Of a stretch of 64,000 bases of DNA, positions 21,204 through 31,218 are shown piece by piece. Source of the stretch: Begonia masoniana (taxonomy: Eukaryota; Streptophyta; Magnoliopsida; Cucurbitales; Begoniaceae); the NCBI GenBank assembly GCA_022432975.1, contig CM039511.1, positions 25,659,153 to 25,723,152 on the forward strand, written 5' to 3'. Both the position numbers and the translations under genes were made by a program. The first letter of the stretch is position 1, and each line of letters starts with the position of its first letter. The notes below the pieces were generated by a model. The model was not told where the DNA came from. It did no database searches and saw only the letters and a list, made by a program, of their open reading frames with translations.

Positions 21204-22830
21204 ATGTCCAGACGCCCAGGGAGACCTAGAGTACCAAGAGAAATACCGAATGTGAGAGGTGAAGAGGAGCCTAGTGTGATTAGGCAGCTGACAGATTTAG
21301 TGCGTCAGCAAACTGATTTAGTGCGCCAACAGTCCGATCAGTTGGGTGTGTTGTTGAACTGAGATGTACAAGGAAGTGCTAACTCGAGTTCTAGCGGTGA
21401 GCACTCTGGAGACAGATTTCGGAGACTTCAGCCGCCCACATTTGATGGGAAATCAACTAATCCCACTGTTGCTGAAGAGTGGCTCAGAAAGGTTGAGAGT
21501 ATGTTTAGGTACGCCAATATCGAGGAAGGAGACAAGGTCACTCTAGCAACATTCCATCTGGCTGGCGAAGCTCAACTCTGGTGGGAGTCGATGGAAACCG
21601 CCGCTGATGCCCTGGCTATGTCTTGGACACAATTCAGAGAAGTTTTCTATGAGAAGTATTTCAACAGCACTGTCCAAGCCGCTAAGAAAGTTGAATTTTT
21701 GAGCAGTGGTTGAGTACAACAGACAATTCGAGTCCCTGTCAAGATTTGCCGGACATCTCGTCCATAGGAATGAAGATAAAGTGTTTCAGTTTATGAATGG
21801 ACTAAAGCTAGAGATTTTCAGAGGAGTCAAGTTTACTGGCATCAAAGGCTTGTCCTTCAGCGAGGTTGTGTCCACTGCGTTGGAAGTGGAGGGTGCGGAA
21901 ATGAACTGTACTAGAGCAAGAGAAACCCCACGGAAGTTTATCCAACCACATCAACAGAGTGGAACAAAAAGGCCTAGTAAAAGCCAGAACAATCAAGGAA
22001 CGGGAAAGAAGGTACAGGACACCAAGAAGTATCTCCAGTGCCCGAAGTGTTTGAAAAGTCACCTGGGTAAATGTAGGTTCGGATCAGAAAAGTGTTTCAA
22101 CTGTGAAGAGGTTGGACACTCGTTTAAGGATTGCCCAAAGCCCAGGATCATTCGATGTTTCCATTGTAACAAAGTCGGCCATATCAACAGGGACTGCCCA
22201 GCCTTGAAGAGTGGCCCTGCCAAAGTAAAGCCAAGGATATTCTCCATGATGGAGACGGGCGATGATGAACAGCCTGCCGGGGTGTCAGGTACCATATTGA
22301 TCAACTATATCCCTGTTTTTACTTCAGTAGATTCAGGTGCAACACATTCCTTTATAGCCTCTACATTTGCTGATAAACTAGATGTACAGTTTACCCCCAC
22401 TGAGCATGTGTTTAACGTAGCATTACCCTCTGGTGAGCGCATGTACTCTAACCAAGTGATACTGGATAGTGTTGTATTAGTGGGAAACATGAATCTGCCC
22501 TGCTGATCTCATTATTATGGATATAACGAGATTTAATGTAATCCTAGGAATAGATTGGTTGTTCAAACATTATGCCACGATCGACTGTAGGACTGGAGTA
22601 GTTAGTTTTCAGCCCCCTGGTGGTTTGAAACATACCTTCCAAGCTCTAAAGAAGAGTAAGGAAATGTCTGTGATGACTTCTATAATTTGTAGACCCTCTC
22701 CATGCAGAGAGTACTTAAGCTTCTTGGTATGTGTTTTGGATACACAACTAGTAGGGAAAGTAACTCCCCAAAATGTTTTAGTCGTCCTTAAGATTTATTG
22801 GACTATTTCTTTGGTTGAAGGATTTTAGCA
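21204..22830 (+). pseudogene. Gypsy element C gag-protease relic
   Basis: Gag begins MSRRPGRPRVPREIP. The core is recognisable (PPTFDGKSTNPTVAEEWLRK, LWWESM, FYEKYFNSTVQAAKK, YNRQFESLSRFAGH). Two CCHC knuckles follow (CFNCEEVGHSFKDC and CFHCNKVGHINRDC), then protease with DSGATHSF near 22330 and ILGIDWL near 22545. Damage: an in-frame TGA at 21360-21362, loss of about 20 bases with a frame change near 21700, and another frame change near 22505. Reverse transcriptase is absent; the frame ends at about 22830 where D-type sequence begins. Two zinc knuckles distinguish C from A, F and G, which have one. Confidence 0.85.
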
Positions 22831-22850
22831 ATTCCGCCTTACTAGTTGTT

Positions 22851-23133
22851 GGATTCGACTACTTTGGAAAATTTCATTCCATCTTTGAGCAAACGCCCTC
22901 CTAAGTAGCCCTCCGATTCAACTTTTCCACCCTTACCAAAGAAAATTTTAGTAAGACCATCCATCCTCCATGCCACCTAGAAATTCTAACGAAAGAACAT
23001 ATCCTCCTTGCCTTCAAACTCAAACCTATCAAAAGTAATAAACAAACTCATAGACGAGAAATTGTTGGAGTCATCCTTGAGAAGAAGTCAACCAACGGAT
23101 TTGAGGTCAAATCCTCAAATCACCCGGAGAGGA
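22851..23133 (+). mobile_element. 3' internal end of a D-type element
   Basis: From ATTCGACTACTTTGGAAAAT it matches the end of the D coding region at 51450-51680 and reaches the same polypurine-like end (CACCCGGAGAGGA) before an LTR. The reading frame is broken. It means that the LTR at 23134 also served as the 3' LTR of a D copy on its left. Confidence 0.75.
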
Positions 23134-24073
23134 TGACATGCCTCGGAATGCCTATTAAAAGAAACTTAGTAAAATCCTGTGCCTTATCTAAATTCTCCAC
23201 TTATTACGTGTTTTTATTTTTGTAGGAAAAATTTATGAGGAAGGATTGCATATGGATCGCTTGGAGGAGTCATCACTTAGCCCAATGGGAATTTGTCTTC
23301 CCGGGCCCTATTTTTGTAATTTTTATTTTTTGAACTTATTTGGCATACATTCGCCTTTATTGTAAGGATTTTATAATTACATTTCATGCATTAGATTGTG
23401 TGGTTAGGGTTAGATGTATGTTGGTGGATTATGGGTTGAAGAATTTCAACTCAAATATTCAAGGAAAAAGTCTACAACAAATGGAGCCCAAAGGAATCTA
23501 TGGCCCAAAGAAGAGCCCACATTTAAAGGTATGATTTTGCAAGTACAAGAGTTAGTGGCAACATGGATTGATGATGTGGCAAGATTCCCTCCATTGATCC
23601 CTTTAGGAATGACATTCATCTCCTCCCTAGGATGTGTGCTTGTTTGCTTTGATCTTGGTCATCCATCTTTTTTTATCCAAGGGCCACCATTCATTCTGTA
23701 ATACCCGGCTTTTCGGGATATTCATATTTTAATATAAATGGCATTTTTGTAAATATGTCAAATCAAGCCCGTTTTACAAACAGAAGGTTTCGTTGGGGTC
23801 CTAATTATTAATAGGAATTTTAAGGAATTTACAAGAATTTTCGGAGCAATAACGCTTAATTCCGAGTAATTACGCTTCTCGTAATATAAAGGATGTTTTA
23901 GTAAAAATAGTAAACGAGGTCCGATTTGTGAACAGACAGTTTTATTGGGACCCTAACAATAAGTTGGACTTAATGGTGAAAGAAGGAGATTTGGTGAAAC
24001 CGAATAACTAGTTAATTAACGAAACAAAGGACGAAAATCAAAGTAGGGGCAAAATGGTAATTTGCCAAAGTAA

Positions 24074-24086
24074 TTTTATAAAATAA
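24074..24086 (+). promoter_or_regulatory. TATA-like box of LTR E
   Basis: TTTTATAAAATAA followed about 20-30 bases later by pyrimidine-rich sequence (CTCTTTCTCCCTCACTTTC), typical of a plant transcription start region. The comparable site in G is TTATAAAAC on the reverse strand at about 41691-41700. Confidence 0.5.
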
Positions 24087-24620
24087 CAGAAACACTCTTT
24101 CTCCCTCACTTTCTCTCCTCCTCACGAAAACCAGAGGGCTCTGGTTTCCCTCTCCCGCGGCGATCCCTCACGCCGGCGACGAGCTCTCCTCCGATCGATC
24201 CTCATTCTTCACATTTTCTCCTCCGATCAACGTCCTAGGTAAGATTCTATAGCTTTCGGACGTTAGTTTTCAGTTTTACCGAAGTTATACGGTTGGGGTT
24301 TTCGTTTAGGGTTTCGTTAAAAACGCGATTTAAGGTTCGAGATTAATAGGTTTATCTAGTTTATGGATATAAAGGATGTATTAAGCGATATTGGACGAAG
24401 TTAAACTAATTTGTAAGAAATGTTAAATTTAATGAATTTCGGGTTTTTGGAAAAAGCTCGTTATTGGATGTTTTGTAGAATCGAGTGCGAATTGGTTATT
24501 AGAATGCCTCGATTAATTAAGTTATAACTTTAGAAGAATTTCCTTAGTTAAGGACTTCGTTAATTTTGGACGTTAACGGTTCAATCGCATTTTAATAATA
24601 ATTGTTGTGAATTGCCTTAG

Positions 24621-24665
24621 GTGCACCTCGCTCGTGGACGGAGCAAGCATTTCAACAGACGTCAG
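24621..24665 (+). other. Candidate 45-nt microexon in LTR E
   Basis: Bounded by TTGCCTTAG and GTAAGTCTCC. In phase it reads APRSWTEQAFQQTS plus split codons, sharing RSWTE with F and SWT with A. Confidence 0.6.
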
Positions 24666-25211
24666 GTAAGTCTCCGCGACTTGTTTGGCCGATTGGCCTA
24701 CACCATATGATCTTCTGTTGTTCGAGGAAATTGGAGATTATAGATTGAGTTGGGTAAATAGGTTGGGTGGTTAGTTTTAGTTAAGTGTTATATGTCCATG
24801 TTCATTGTTTGTATGTTTTAATTATGTTTACAGTATTGCACATGTTCACGCATCATGTTTCTGAAAAGCACGAAAAAGGAATTTCTATGCATATTTTCAT
24901 GAAAAGGAAAAGGTTAATGAAAAGATATAAATGTATGTAATCTGGTCAAGGAGGTGGCGGTGGTTCAGACATGGCTGCTTGGGGAGCATGTTTTCCCCCC
25001 GGTTAGATACGAGGGGCTATCCAACCGTGGGATGTGCCGCTCCTATCTAGCGAGAGTGAGGCCACGGTGACATCTCTGTAATGTAATGTAATGTAATGAA
25101 ATGAATAGCGAAAAGGTAGGACGCATGTTTTACAAACTGCATGCATGGCATTCACTTGCATTCACGTAGACTTACTGAGCCTTAAGCTCACGACTTATGT
25201 TTATGGTGTAG

Positions 25212-25258
25212 GTGACCTCTACACTGGTGAGGATGAGATCCCTCCACCCGAGGCATGA
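25212..25258 (+). other. Candidate terminal coding exon in LTR E (GEDEIPPPEA-stop)
   Basis: Follows ATGGTGTAG; reads GDLYTGEDEIPPPEA then TGA, 47 nt, in phase with the 45-nt cassette. A branch-point-like TTACTGAG lies about 35 bases upstream of the acceptor. Confidence 0.55.
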
Positions 25259-26804
25259 TTGGTTGAAGAATGATGACTCGTGGGAGTGTGTTGGGCAGTC
25301 AGTGCGCGTTTTGACCCGTGGGGATGTCTGCGTAAGTATTTTGGGGGATTTAACAAATGTATAGATGAACATGTTTTGATCTGGCTAGAAGTTAGATTTA
25401 TGTTGAGGTTTTAAACGTTTTTGGAAATCTGTGGAAATCTGTTTATAAGCCGTGTTTCTATAGTTTTTACTGGAACTGCTTGGAATTTAAAACAGGAGGA
25501 TTAGACGATTTTTAAACGTATCCATGCAGTTCATTTTTACGAAAGTTTAATGTATGTTTAGGTTGTTACATTTTAGATTACAGAGGGCATTTTTATGAAG
25601 TGTTTCGCTCTCTGGATTGCTCTCTGGAATCACGTATTCCAGAGAGTATTTGTGTTAAAAGAGAAGAGAAGAAATAAGAAGAAGGGTGGAGCGATCGGGC
25701 GCTGCGCAAGGAGCACCTGCAGCGATTGTGCGCTGCAATTGCAGCGACTGATCGCTGCAAATTGCAGCGATCGTGCGCTGCCATTGCAGCGATCGTGCGC
25801 TGCAATGTGCAGCGACTGGTCGCTACAACATGCAGCGACTGGTCGCTGCTTCTGTTTTGGCATAACACTAATTTCACGCACTGTTCACTGCACTGTTCAC
25901 TGTTACTGTTCACTGTTACTGTTCACGGACACTGTTCACCGAAAATAAAAAATAATAATAATAAACTTAAAAATAATTTTTTTTAATGGTTTTATTTAAT
26001 TGTTTTAATTGTTAAATGTTTATTTAAATTGATTTGTGTTTTGTTTTATTATAAAATAGATTACGGTTTATTGGGATAAAAAAAAAATAGTACGGGAAAT
26101 TGGGTACAGTATTAGGGGTGTTACACATTCATCCTTATGGAAACCCTAATCCACCTTAGGATTTCTATAAATTCATGGCATTGGTGCATGTATGACAATT
26201 TTTGGCTCATTTATGAAATTTCTATTTCTCTCTTCTAAGGTGGGTAACCTTTAGAGTTTTTCCTTGGTTCTTTGAACCAAGTGGAGTAGCCCTCCATTAC
26301 TAACCTAGCTTGGGTTGCTAGGATAGCTCTTAGCTATTCCCTCACCTTTTCCATTGGGATTAGGATTGAGGACGAAAATCCTGGCATACGGTGGTCGTTT
26401 TCCTCCCAGAAAACGTTTATCCGAGAGCTTAACCCGTAAGATCGCTCTACAGATCCGCCAAGGGTATTCTTTATTTTATTGTCTTCACATTCACCCACAT
26501 TTACTCTCTAAATTTCGGCCACACAAATCACATTTATTTTATTGCATTGTTATTTCCTTCATTCCATTACTTCTTCTTCCACTTTTCTCTTCATTTTCTT
26601 TTATTTTTTTTTTTTCATGCTTCATGCCATCATCTAACATCTAACTCTCAGCCATTGCATCATCTAGCATTAATTTAGTTTCTTGCACTTTATTTCTATT
26701 ATTTTCTTCTCTTTATTTAAGTTTACACAACATTAGTCACCCAAGCACTTCTTGAATATTTGTGGGTTTGAACACGGATCCTTTTCCTAAGGGATTTTGT
26801 GTCA

Positions 26805-27289
26805 TTATCTTGAGTGAATTTAGCTTAAAGTTGATAAATTTTTGAAGTTTGGTTGCAATTGTGGTATTAGAACATTTATTGAAAATCCAATTTCTAGAGT
26901 AGTTTACTAAGTGTTTGTTGAAATTCCTAAGTTGTTTTTATGACTTCAAAATCTAAATACTAAGTGTTGAGCATGTTGTCTTTTGAATATTGTCTTAGTT
27001 AGGGATCATTCCTAAGTGCCTAAAATTCATCTAAGACACTAATTAGATAATCACCTCACTAATTTAAGATAAAACAACTTAGACAAGAATTAAAATTTAA
27101 AATTTGGTAAACTTACAATTTGAATTTAAATTAAATACCTCATGACTAATAGAAGTGGATTTGCACAAGACACATCACACCAACAATAACCTAACCGGGT
27201 TAGGGACACTCCTCCTCCCGAACATACACGACACGAGAGTGAATCTAGCATGAAGGTGGCATGCAAGGTCAACTCAATGCCTTAACGGC
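26805..27289 (+). other. Element D leader
   Basis: Between the 5' LTR end and gag. A degenerate primer-like TGGTATTAGAAC lies near 26861 but is 57 bases from the LTR, so it may not be the real site. Otherwise AT-rich. The CGACACGAGAG stretch near 27230 is probably the untranslated region or a frame-shifted gag start. Confidence 0.5.
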
Positions 27290-27918
27290 TTGGTTGGTAC
27301 CCTCACCCAACAAATCAAGGACGTTTCCCTTGAGATGACCCAATTTAGAGAACACATGACAAACAATCCCCGAAGAGAATCCCATGAACGAGATCCTTCA
27401 CGAGAGACCTCTTCTAGGATTAGATCCGAATGTCTTAGACACCGAACCCCTATTCAAGAACCCTTAGAGGAAGAAGAATGGGTCGGGCCCCAAAGAAGGA
27501 GACACCGTTATTATAACTCGGAGGATGAAGATTGGGAGGGAGATGATGAAGAGAAATATCGCCCGAATCATCGTAGGGACAACGATGACCTCCATAACGT
27601 TAAGATTACAATTCCCCCTTTCAATGGAACGTGTGACAGACACATCTTTTTGGATTGGGTTGATAAGGTCGAGAGAGTTTTTGATTGTCACGATTACTCC
27701 AAAAGAGTAAAAACCCAACTTACCTCCTTAGAACACACGGGCCACGCTGCACTATGGTGGTCCAACCTTAGAGCCCAAAGAATGCGATCCATAGGATACC
27801 TCGTCTCCACATGGAACTCCATGAAAGAATTAATGCAAAAGAGGTTCGTCCCCCGGCACTACCGACACGAGCTTTTCCACCAACTCCATAACCTTAGACA
27901 AGATAACCTCACTGTTGA
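27290..27918 (+). pseudogene. gag: Element D gag, N-terminal part (split by element G)
   Basis: The frame carries an Arg/Glu-rich N-terminus and then the gag core ITIPPFNGTCDRHIFLDWVD, TGHAALWWSNL, MKELMQKRFVPRHYRHELF and NLTVD. It stops where element G is inserted; the continuation VDEYITEFETL begins at 49881. The target duplication GTTGA (27914-27918 and 49881-49885) is part of the coding sequence. The start is uncertain: an ATG at 27259 is in another frame, so either an indel or a lost start has occurred. Confidence 0.8.
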
Positions 27919-28239
27919 TGTAACGAACCTTAATTAAACCCTTATACTATTCCTAAAAAAATCCCATGAAATTTAAACTTTTATTCGTATTTTGATCATG
28001 CATGCATAAGGGTGCTCAACCCCGTTCAGCAGAAGACTATTCATGTGTGAAAATTTCCTCTAGAGTTCTATCACTTAATTTCTCTCGGAATAAATAATCA
28101 CTTAGTTCTTCTTGGGTTTCATCAATTTAAGTAGTGGAGGAGGATGTTTCTCTCTATAGGATTTGGATGACGGTAATAGAAGGAAATACCTCACAGGTTT
28201 CATCAATTTAAACAGTGGGGAGGATATTTCTCTCTATCG

Positions 28240-28625
28240 GGTTTGGACGACAAAAAGCTTAGGAGGCATGGATGACAAAAACTATAGGCAGTGTGGACGA
28301 CTAGAAACAGTAGTCAGCGTGGACGACTGAAAACTGTAGGGAGTGTGGACGATTGAAAACTGTAGTCAGCGTGGACGACTGAAAACTATAGGCAGTGTGG
28401 ACGACTGAAAACTGTAGTCAGTGTGGACGACTGACTTTCTCTGACAAAATGCTTAACTAAACTTTATCGTCCACAGACTTACTTAGATTTTTCGTCCACA
28501 GACCACGTGATTTTGTTGTCCATAATCCACGTGACTTTATTGTCCACGGCTACATAAACCCATCGTCCACAGACTAACGTCCATAGACTACTTAGACTTT
28601 TCGTCCACAGACTTTGGACGATGAC
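28240..28625. repeat. GTGGACGA / TCGTCCAC repeat clusters in the G 3' LTR
   Basis: From 28240 to 28435 a unit of about 28 bases containing GTGGACGACTGAAAACTGTAG repeats about six times; from 28464 to 28620 the complementary CGTCCACAGAC recurs about six times. The two halves can pair into a long imperfect hairpin. The cluster continues beyond F at 40096-40290 and is matched by 47755-48290 in the partner LTR. Confidence 0.85.
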
Positions 28626-28919
28626 TGTGATGACCCTAACACTGTACCCATTTTTCCCGTAATATATATATTTTTTATAACCTAAGTAATCCTATAACGT
28701 AAAGGCGGAAACTTAAAACGTTAATAGAATTAAAAACCAATGTAGCGGAATTCAAAACGGAAACCAAAATTTGTAAAACATTCGAATCTATTTTTTTTTT
28801 AAAACCACGAATAAAGCTTTAAAACAATTAAAAGAAAACCTTAAAACATTAATTAAAAACAGAGGGGAAGCATTCGGCAGAGAACAGGGGTAGAAACGGG
28901 CAATTGCCCTAAAAATGAA

Positions 28920-29110
28920 AAGGCGATCGATCGCCCATTGGCGATCACTGGTTTTGCCAGCGATCGCCTGGGTGAAGCGACCACAGATCGCGGCGACAAC
29001 ATGAGGGGCGATCGATCGCCCATTTCGGGCGATTCGCCCAGCGATCGCCTTAACAGGCGATTGCTTAACACAAGGGGCGATCGATCGCCCGTTTGGGGCG
29101 ATCGATCGCC
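28920..29110. repeat. GATCGATCG palindrome cluster in the F 3' LTR
   Basis: Repeated GGCGATCGATCGCC-type palindromes separated by short spacers, 300-480 bases from the LTR 3' end. Equivalent clusters lie at similar distances in E, K, B and the other F LTR (37868-38045). Confidence 0.8.
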
Positions 29111-29595
29111 AATCGCTCGGGAAATTTCTTTCCAGAGCGCTCGGCTTCCTCCCTCTTCTTTCCTGTTTCTTTTCCTTCTACTACCTTCTTTTCTTTCTCT
29201 TCATGCATATCAATACACTTCATAATTCCTTTAACCAAATTTTACCTACACCTCAACCATACCTTACACTATAAATTCACTCAAAATTTCATCCAAACAA
29301 CGACTCAAGGCACATTTAAAAACATAGCCTAGTTTTATAAAAACAAACCGCGTGGATATGTTTAAAAACCGAACATTTTCCTAATACCAAACGTTTACAA
29401 AATACATTTCCAAAACGTTTTAAAAACAAACTCAAAACAAAACCTATCCACTATTCAGAACCAAACACCCTAAAATGTGTCAAACTATACAGGTTTCAAT
29501 CCAAAATAGCCCAAAATACCTACATACGTCCCCACGGGTCATGAACGCCTCGACTGTGCCAGCACACTCCCGCGATCATTCTTCGTCAACTGAAC

Positions 29596-29642
29596 TCAGG
29601 CTTCTGGAGGAGGAACATCGTCCTCACCTGTCTCGTAATCAC
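29596..29642 (-). other. Candidate terminal coding exon in the F 3' LTR (GEDDVPPPEA-stop)
   Basis: Reverse strand, follows ATGGTGTAG; reads GDYETGEDDVPPPEA then TGA, 47 nt. The copy in the other F LTR is 38498-38544. Compared with E, the codons for the second and third Pro and the Ala differ only at third positions. Confidence 0.55.
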
Positions 29643-29877
29643 CTACACCATACAGACACACTATGAGATAAAAATCTCAGCAAGTTTCGTAAATGCAATG
29701 CATGCTGTGCGTATGAGTTTCAGAAATCATGCACCATTTTCTTATCATTACGTCGCAGACAGAATGTCACCGAGGTCTCAGCCTATTAGATGGAGAGGAC
29801 ACATCCTGCGGTCGGACTTCCCTCTTCACCTAACGGGGGGGGGGGGGGGGTTAGGGTTACACGCTCGCACCCATAAC

Positions 29878-30253
29878 TGTGATGACCCGGATGTCTAAGT
29901 ATGGTACGATGGCTGCACGAACCAGAACCCGGATGGCGGTACGTCCGCGCGGGCGAACCGAAAGGTAACGGTCGTAAACAAGGGGGTCGTCACAATCCCA
30001 CATCGCTTGGGGAAGTATGTGGAAATGAAACATATGTAAAGAGACCCTCCCAACATAGCAAGATGCGTTTTGGAGCACGATTGGCGACGGATCCCATAAG
30101 AACTCCGAAGTTAAAAGTGCTTCGGCGAGAGCAATTCCAGGTTGGGTGACCTTCCGGGAAGTTCTCGCCAAACAAAGCCGTGAGGGGAGGATATTGTGCT
30201 ACGGCCCAATCCCCAGAGCGGACAATATCTTGCTGGGAAACGGGGTCGTTACA
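29878..30253 (+). repeat. Cassandra LTR 1
   Basis: 376 bp. 5S-like segment at 30061-30170. Differs from the other copies in the GGTAACGGTCGTAAACAAGG stretch. Confidence 0.93.
30061..30170 (+). promoter_or_regulatory. 5S rRNA-derived segment with internal polymerase III promoter
   Basis: The segment follows plant 5S rRNA from its GATGCG start through GGATCCCAT-AGAACTCCG, a box A-like GAAGTTAAAAGTGCTTC and a box C-like CAGGTTGGGTGACC to GGGAAGTTCTCG. It has diverged from functional 5S rRNA (for example the A-rich AAAAG in box A), so it is an LTR promoter relic and not a 5S gene. Matching segments are at 30508-30617, 30955-31064 and 31402-31511. Confidence 0.88.
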
Positions 30254-30255
30254 AA

Positions 30256-30267
30256 TGGTATCAGAGC
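30256..30267 (+). other. Cassandra primer binding site, first internal domain
   Basis: TGGTATCAGAGC, initiator tRNA-Met type. The second internal domain has a mutated form (TGATATCAGAGC at 30703-30714); the third (31150-31161) is intact. Confidence 0.92.
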
Positions 30268-30324
30268 CTGTACCCAACCGGAAATGTGGCCAACGAGGAC
30301 GTTGGGCCCCCGAGGGGGGGTGAT

Positions 30325-30700
30325 TGTGATGACCCGGATGTCTAAGTATGGTACGATGGCTGCACGAACCAGAACCCGGATGGCGGTACGTCCGCGCGGG
30401 CGAACCGAAAGGTAACGGGTCGTAAAAAGGGGGTCGTCACAATCCCACATCGCTTGGGGAAGTATGTGGAAATGAAACATATGTAAAGAGACCCTCCCAA
30501 CATAGCAAGATGCGTTTTGGAGCACGATTGGCGACGGATCCCATAAGAACTCCGAAGTTAAAAGTGCTTCGGCGAGAGCAATTCCAGGTTGGGTGACCTT
30601 CCGGGAAGTTCTCGCCAAACAAAGCCGTGAGGGGAGGATATTGTGCTACGGCCCAATCCCCAGAGCGGACAATATCTTGCTGGGAAACGGGGTCGTTACA
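30325..30700 (+). repeat. Cassandra LTR 2
   Basis: 376 bp; 5S-like segment at 30508-30617. Confidence 0.93.
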
Positions 30701-30771
30701 AATGATATCAGAGCCTATACCCAACCGGAAATGTGGCCAACGAGGACGTTGGGCCCCCGAGGGGGGGTGAT

Positions 30772-31147
30772 TGTGATGACCCGGATGTCTAAGTATGGTA
30801 CGATGGCTGCACGAACCGGAACCCGGATGGCGGTACGTCCGCGCGGGCGAACCGGAAGGTAACGGGTCGTAAAAAGGGGGTCGTCACAATCCCACATCGC
30901 TTGGGGAAGTATGTGGAAATGAAACATATGTAAAGAGACCCTCCCAACATAGCAAGACGCGTTTTGGAGCACGATTGGCGACGGATCCCATAAGAACTCC
31001 GAAGTTAAAAGTGATTCGGCGAGAGCAATTCCAGGTTGGGTGACCTTCCGGGAAGTTCTCGCCAAACAAAGCCGTGAGGGGAGGATATTGTGCTACGGCC
31101 CAATCCCCAGAGCGGACAATATCTTGCTGGGAAACGGGGTCGTTACA
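30772..31147 (+). repeat. Cassandra LTR 3
   Basis: 376 bp; the 5S-like box A region carries GTGATTCGG where the others have GTGCTTCGG. Confidence 0.93.
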
Positions 31148-31218
31148 AATGGTATCAGAGCCTGTACCCAACCGGAAATGTGGCCAACGAGGACGTTGGG
31201 CCCCCGAGGGGGGGTGAT

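Larger units (their letters stand above)
23697..26125 (+). mobile_element. Solo LTR of family E
   Basis: 2,429 bp from TGTAATACCC to GGGTGTTACA, flanked by a perfect duplication CATTC (23692-23696 and 26126-26130). It carries the clearest promoter layout of the set: TATA-like TTTTATAAAATAA at about 24074, a pyrimidine-rich ATG-free leader, donor CCTAG/GTAAGATT at 24239, 45-nt cassette 24621-24665, CCTACACCAT 24697-24706, ATGGTGTAGG 25203-25212 and short ORF end 25212-25258. A GC-rich CAGCGATCG cluster lies at 25686-25857, and a TAATG microsatellite at 25077-25108. Segments such as AAACGAGGTCCGATTTG are shared with A. Confidence 0.93.
23134..26804 (+). repeat. Element D 5' LTR (interrupted by solo LTR E)
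   Basis: It begins TGACATGCC and ends TTTTGTGTCA. Removing E and one target copy leaves 1,237 bp, close to the 1,229 bp of the solo D LTR at 62476-63704. The promoter-like and leader parts (GGTGGTCGTTTTCC, CCGCCAAGGGTATT) match the 3' LTR at 54740-54820. Confidence 0.85.

Noticed and set aside
28240..28440. CRISPR-like regular repeats
   Set aside because: Repeats are adjoining and imperfect, without unique spacers, in a plant LTR.
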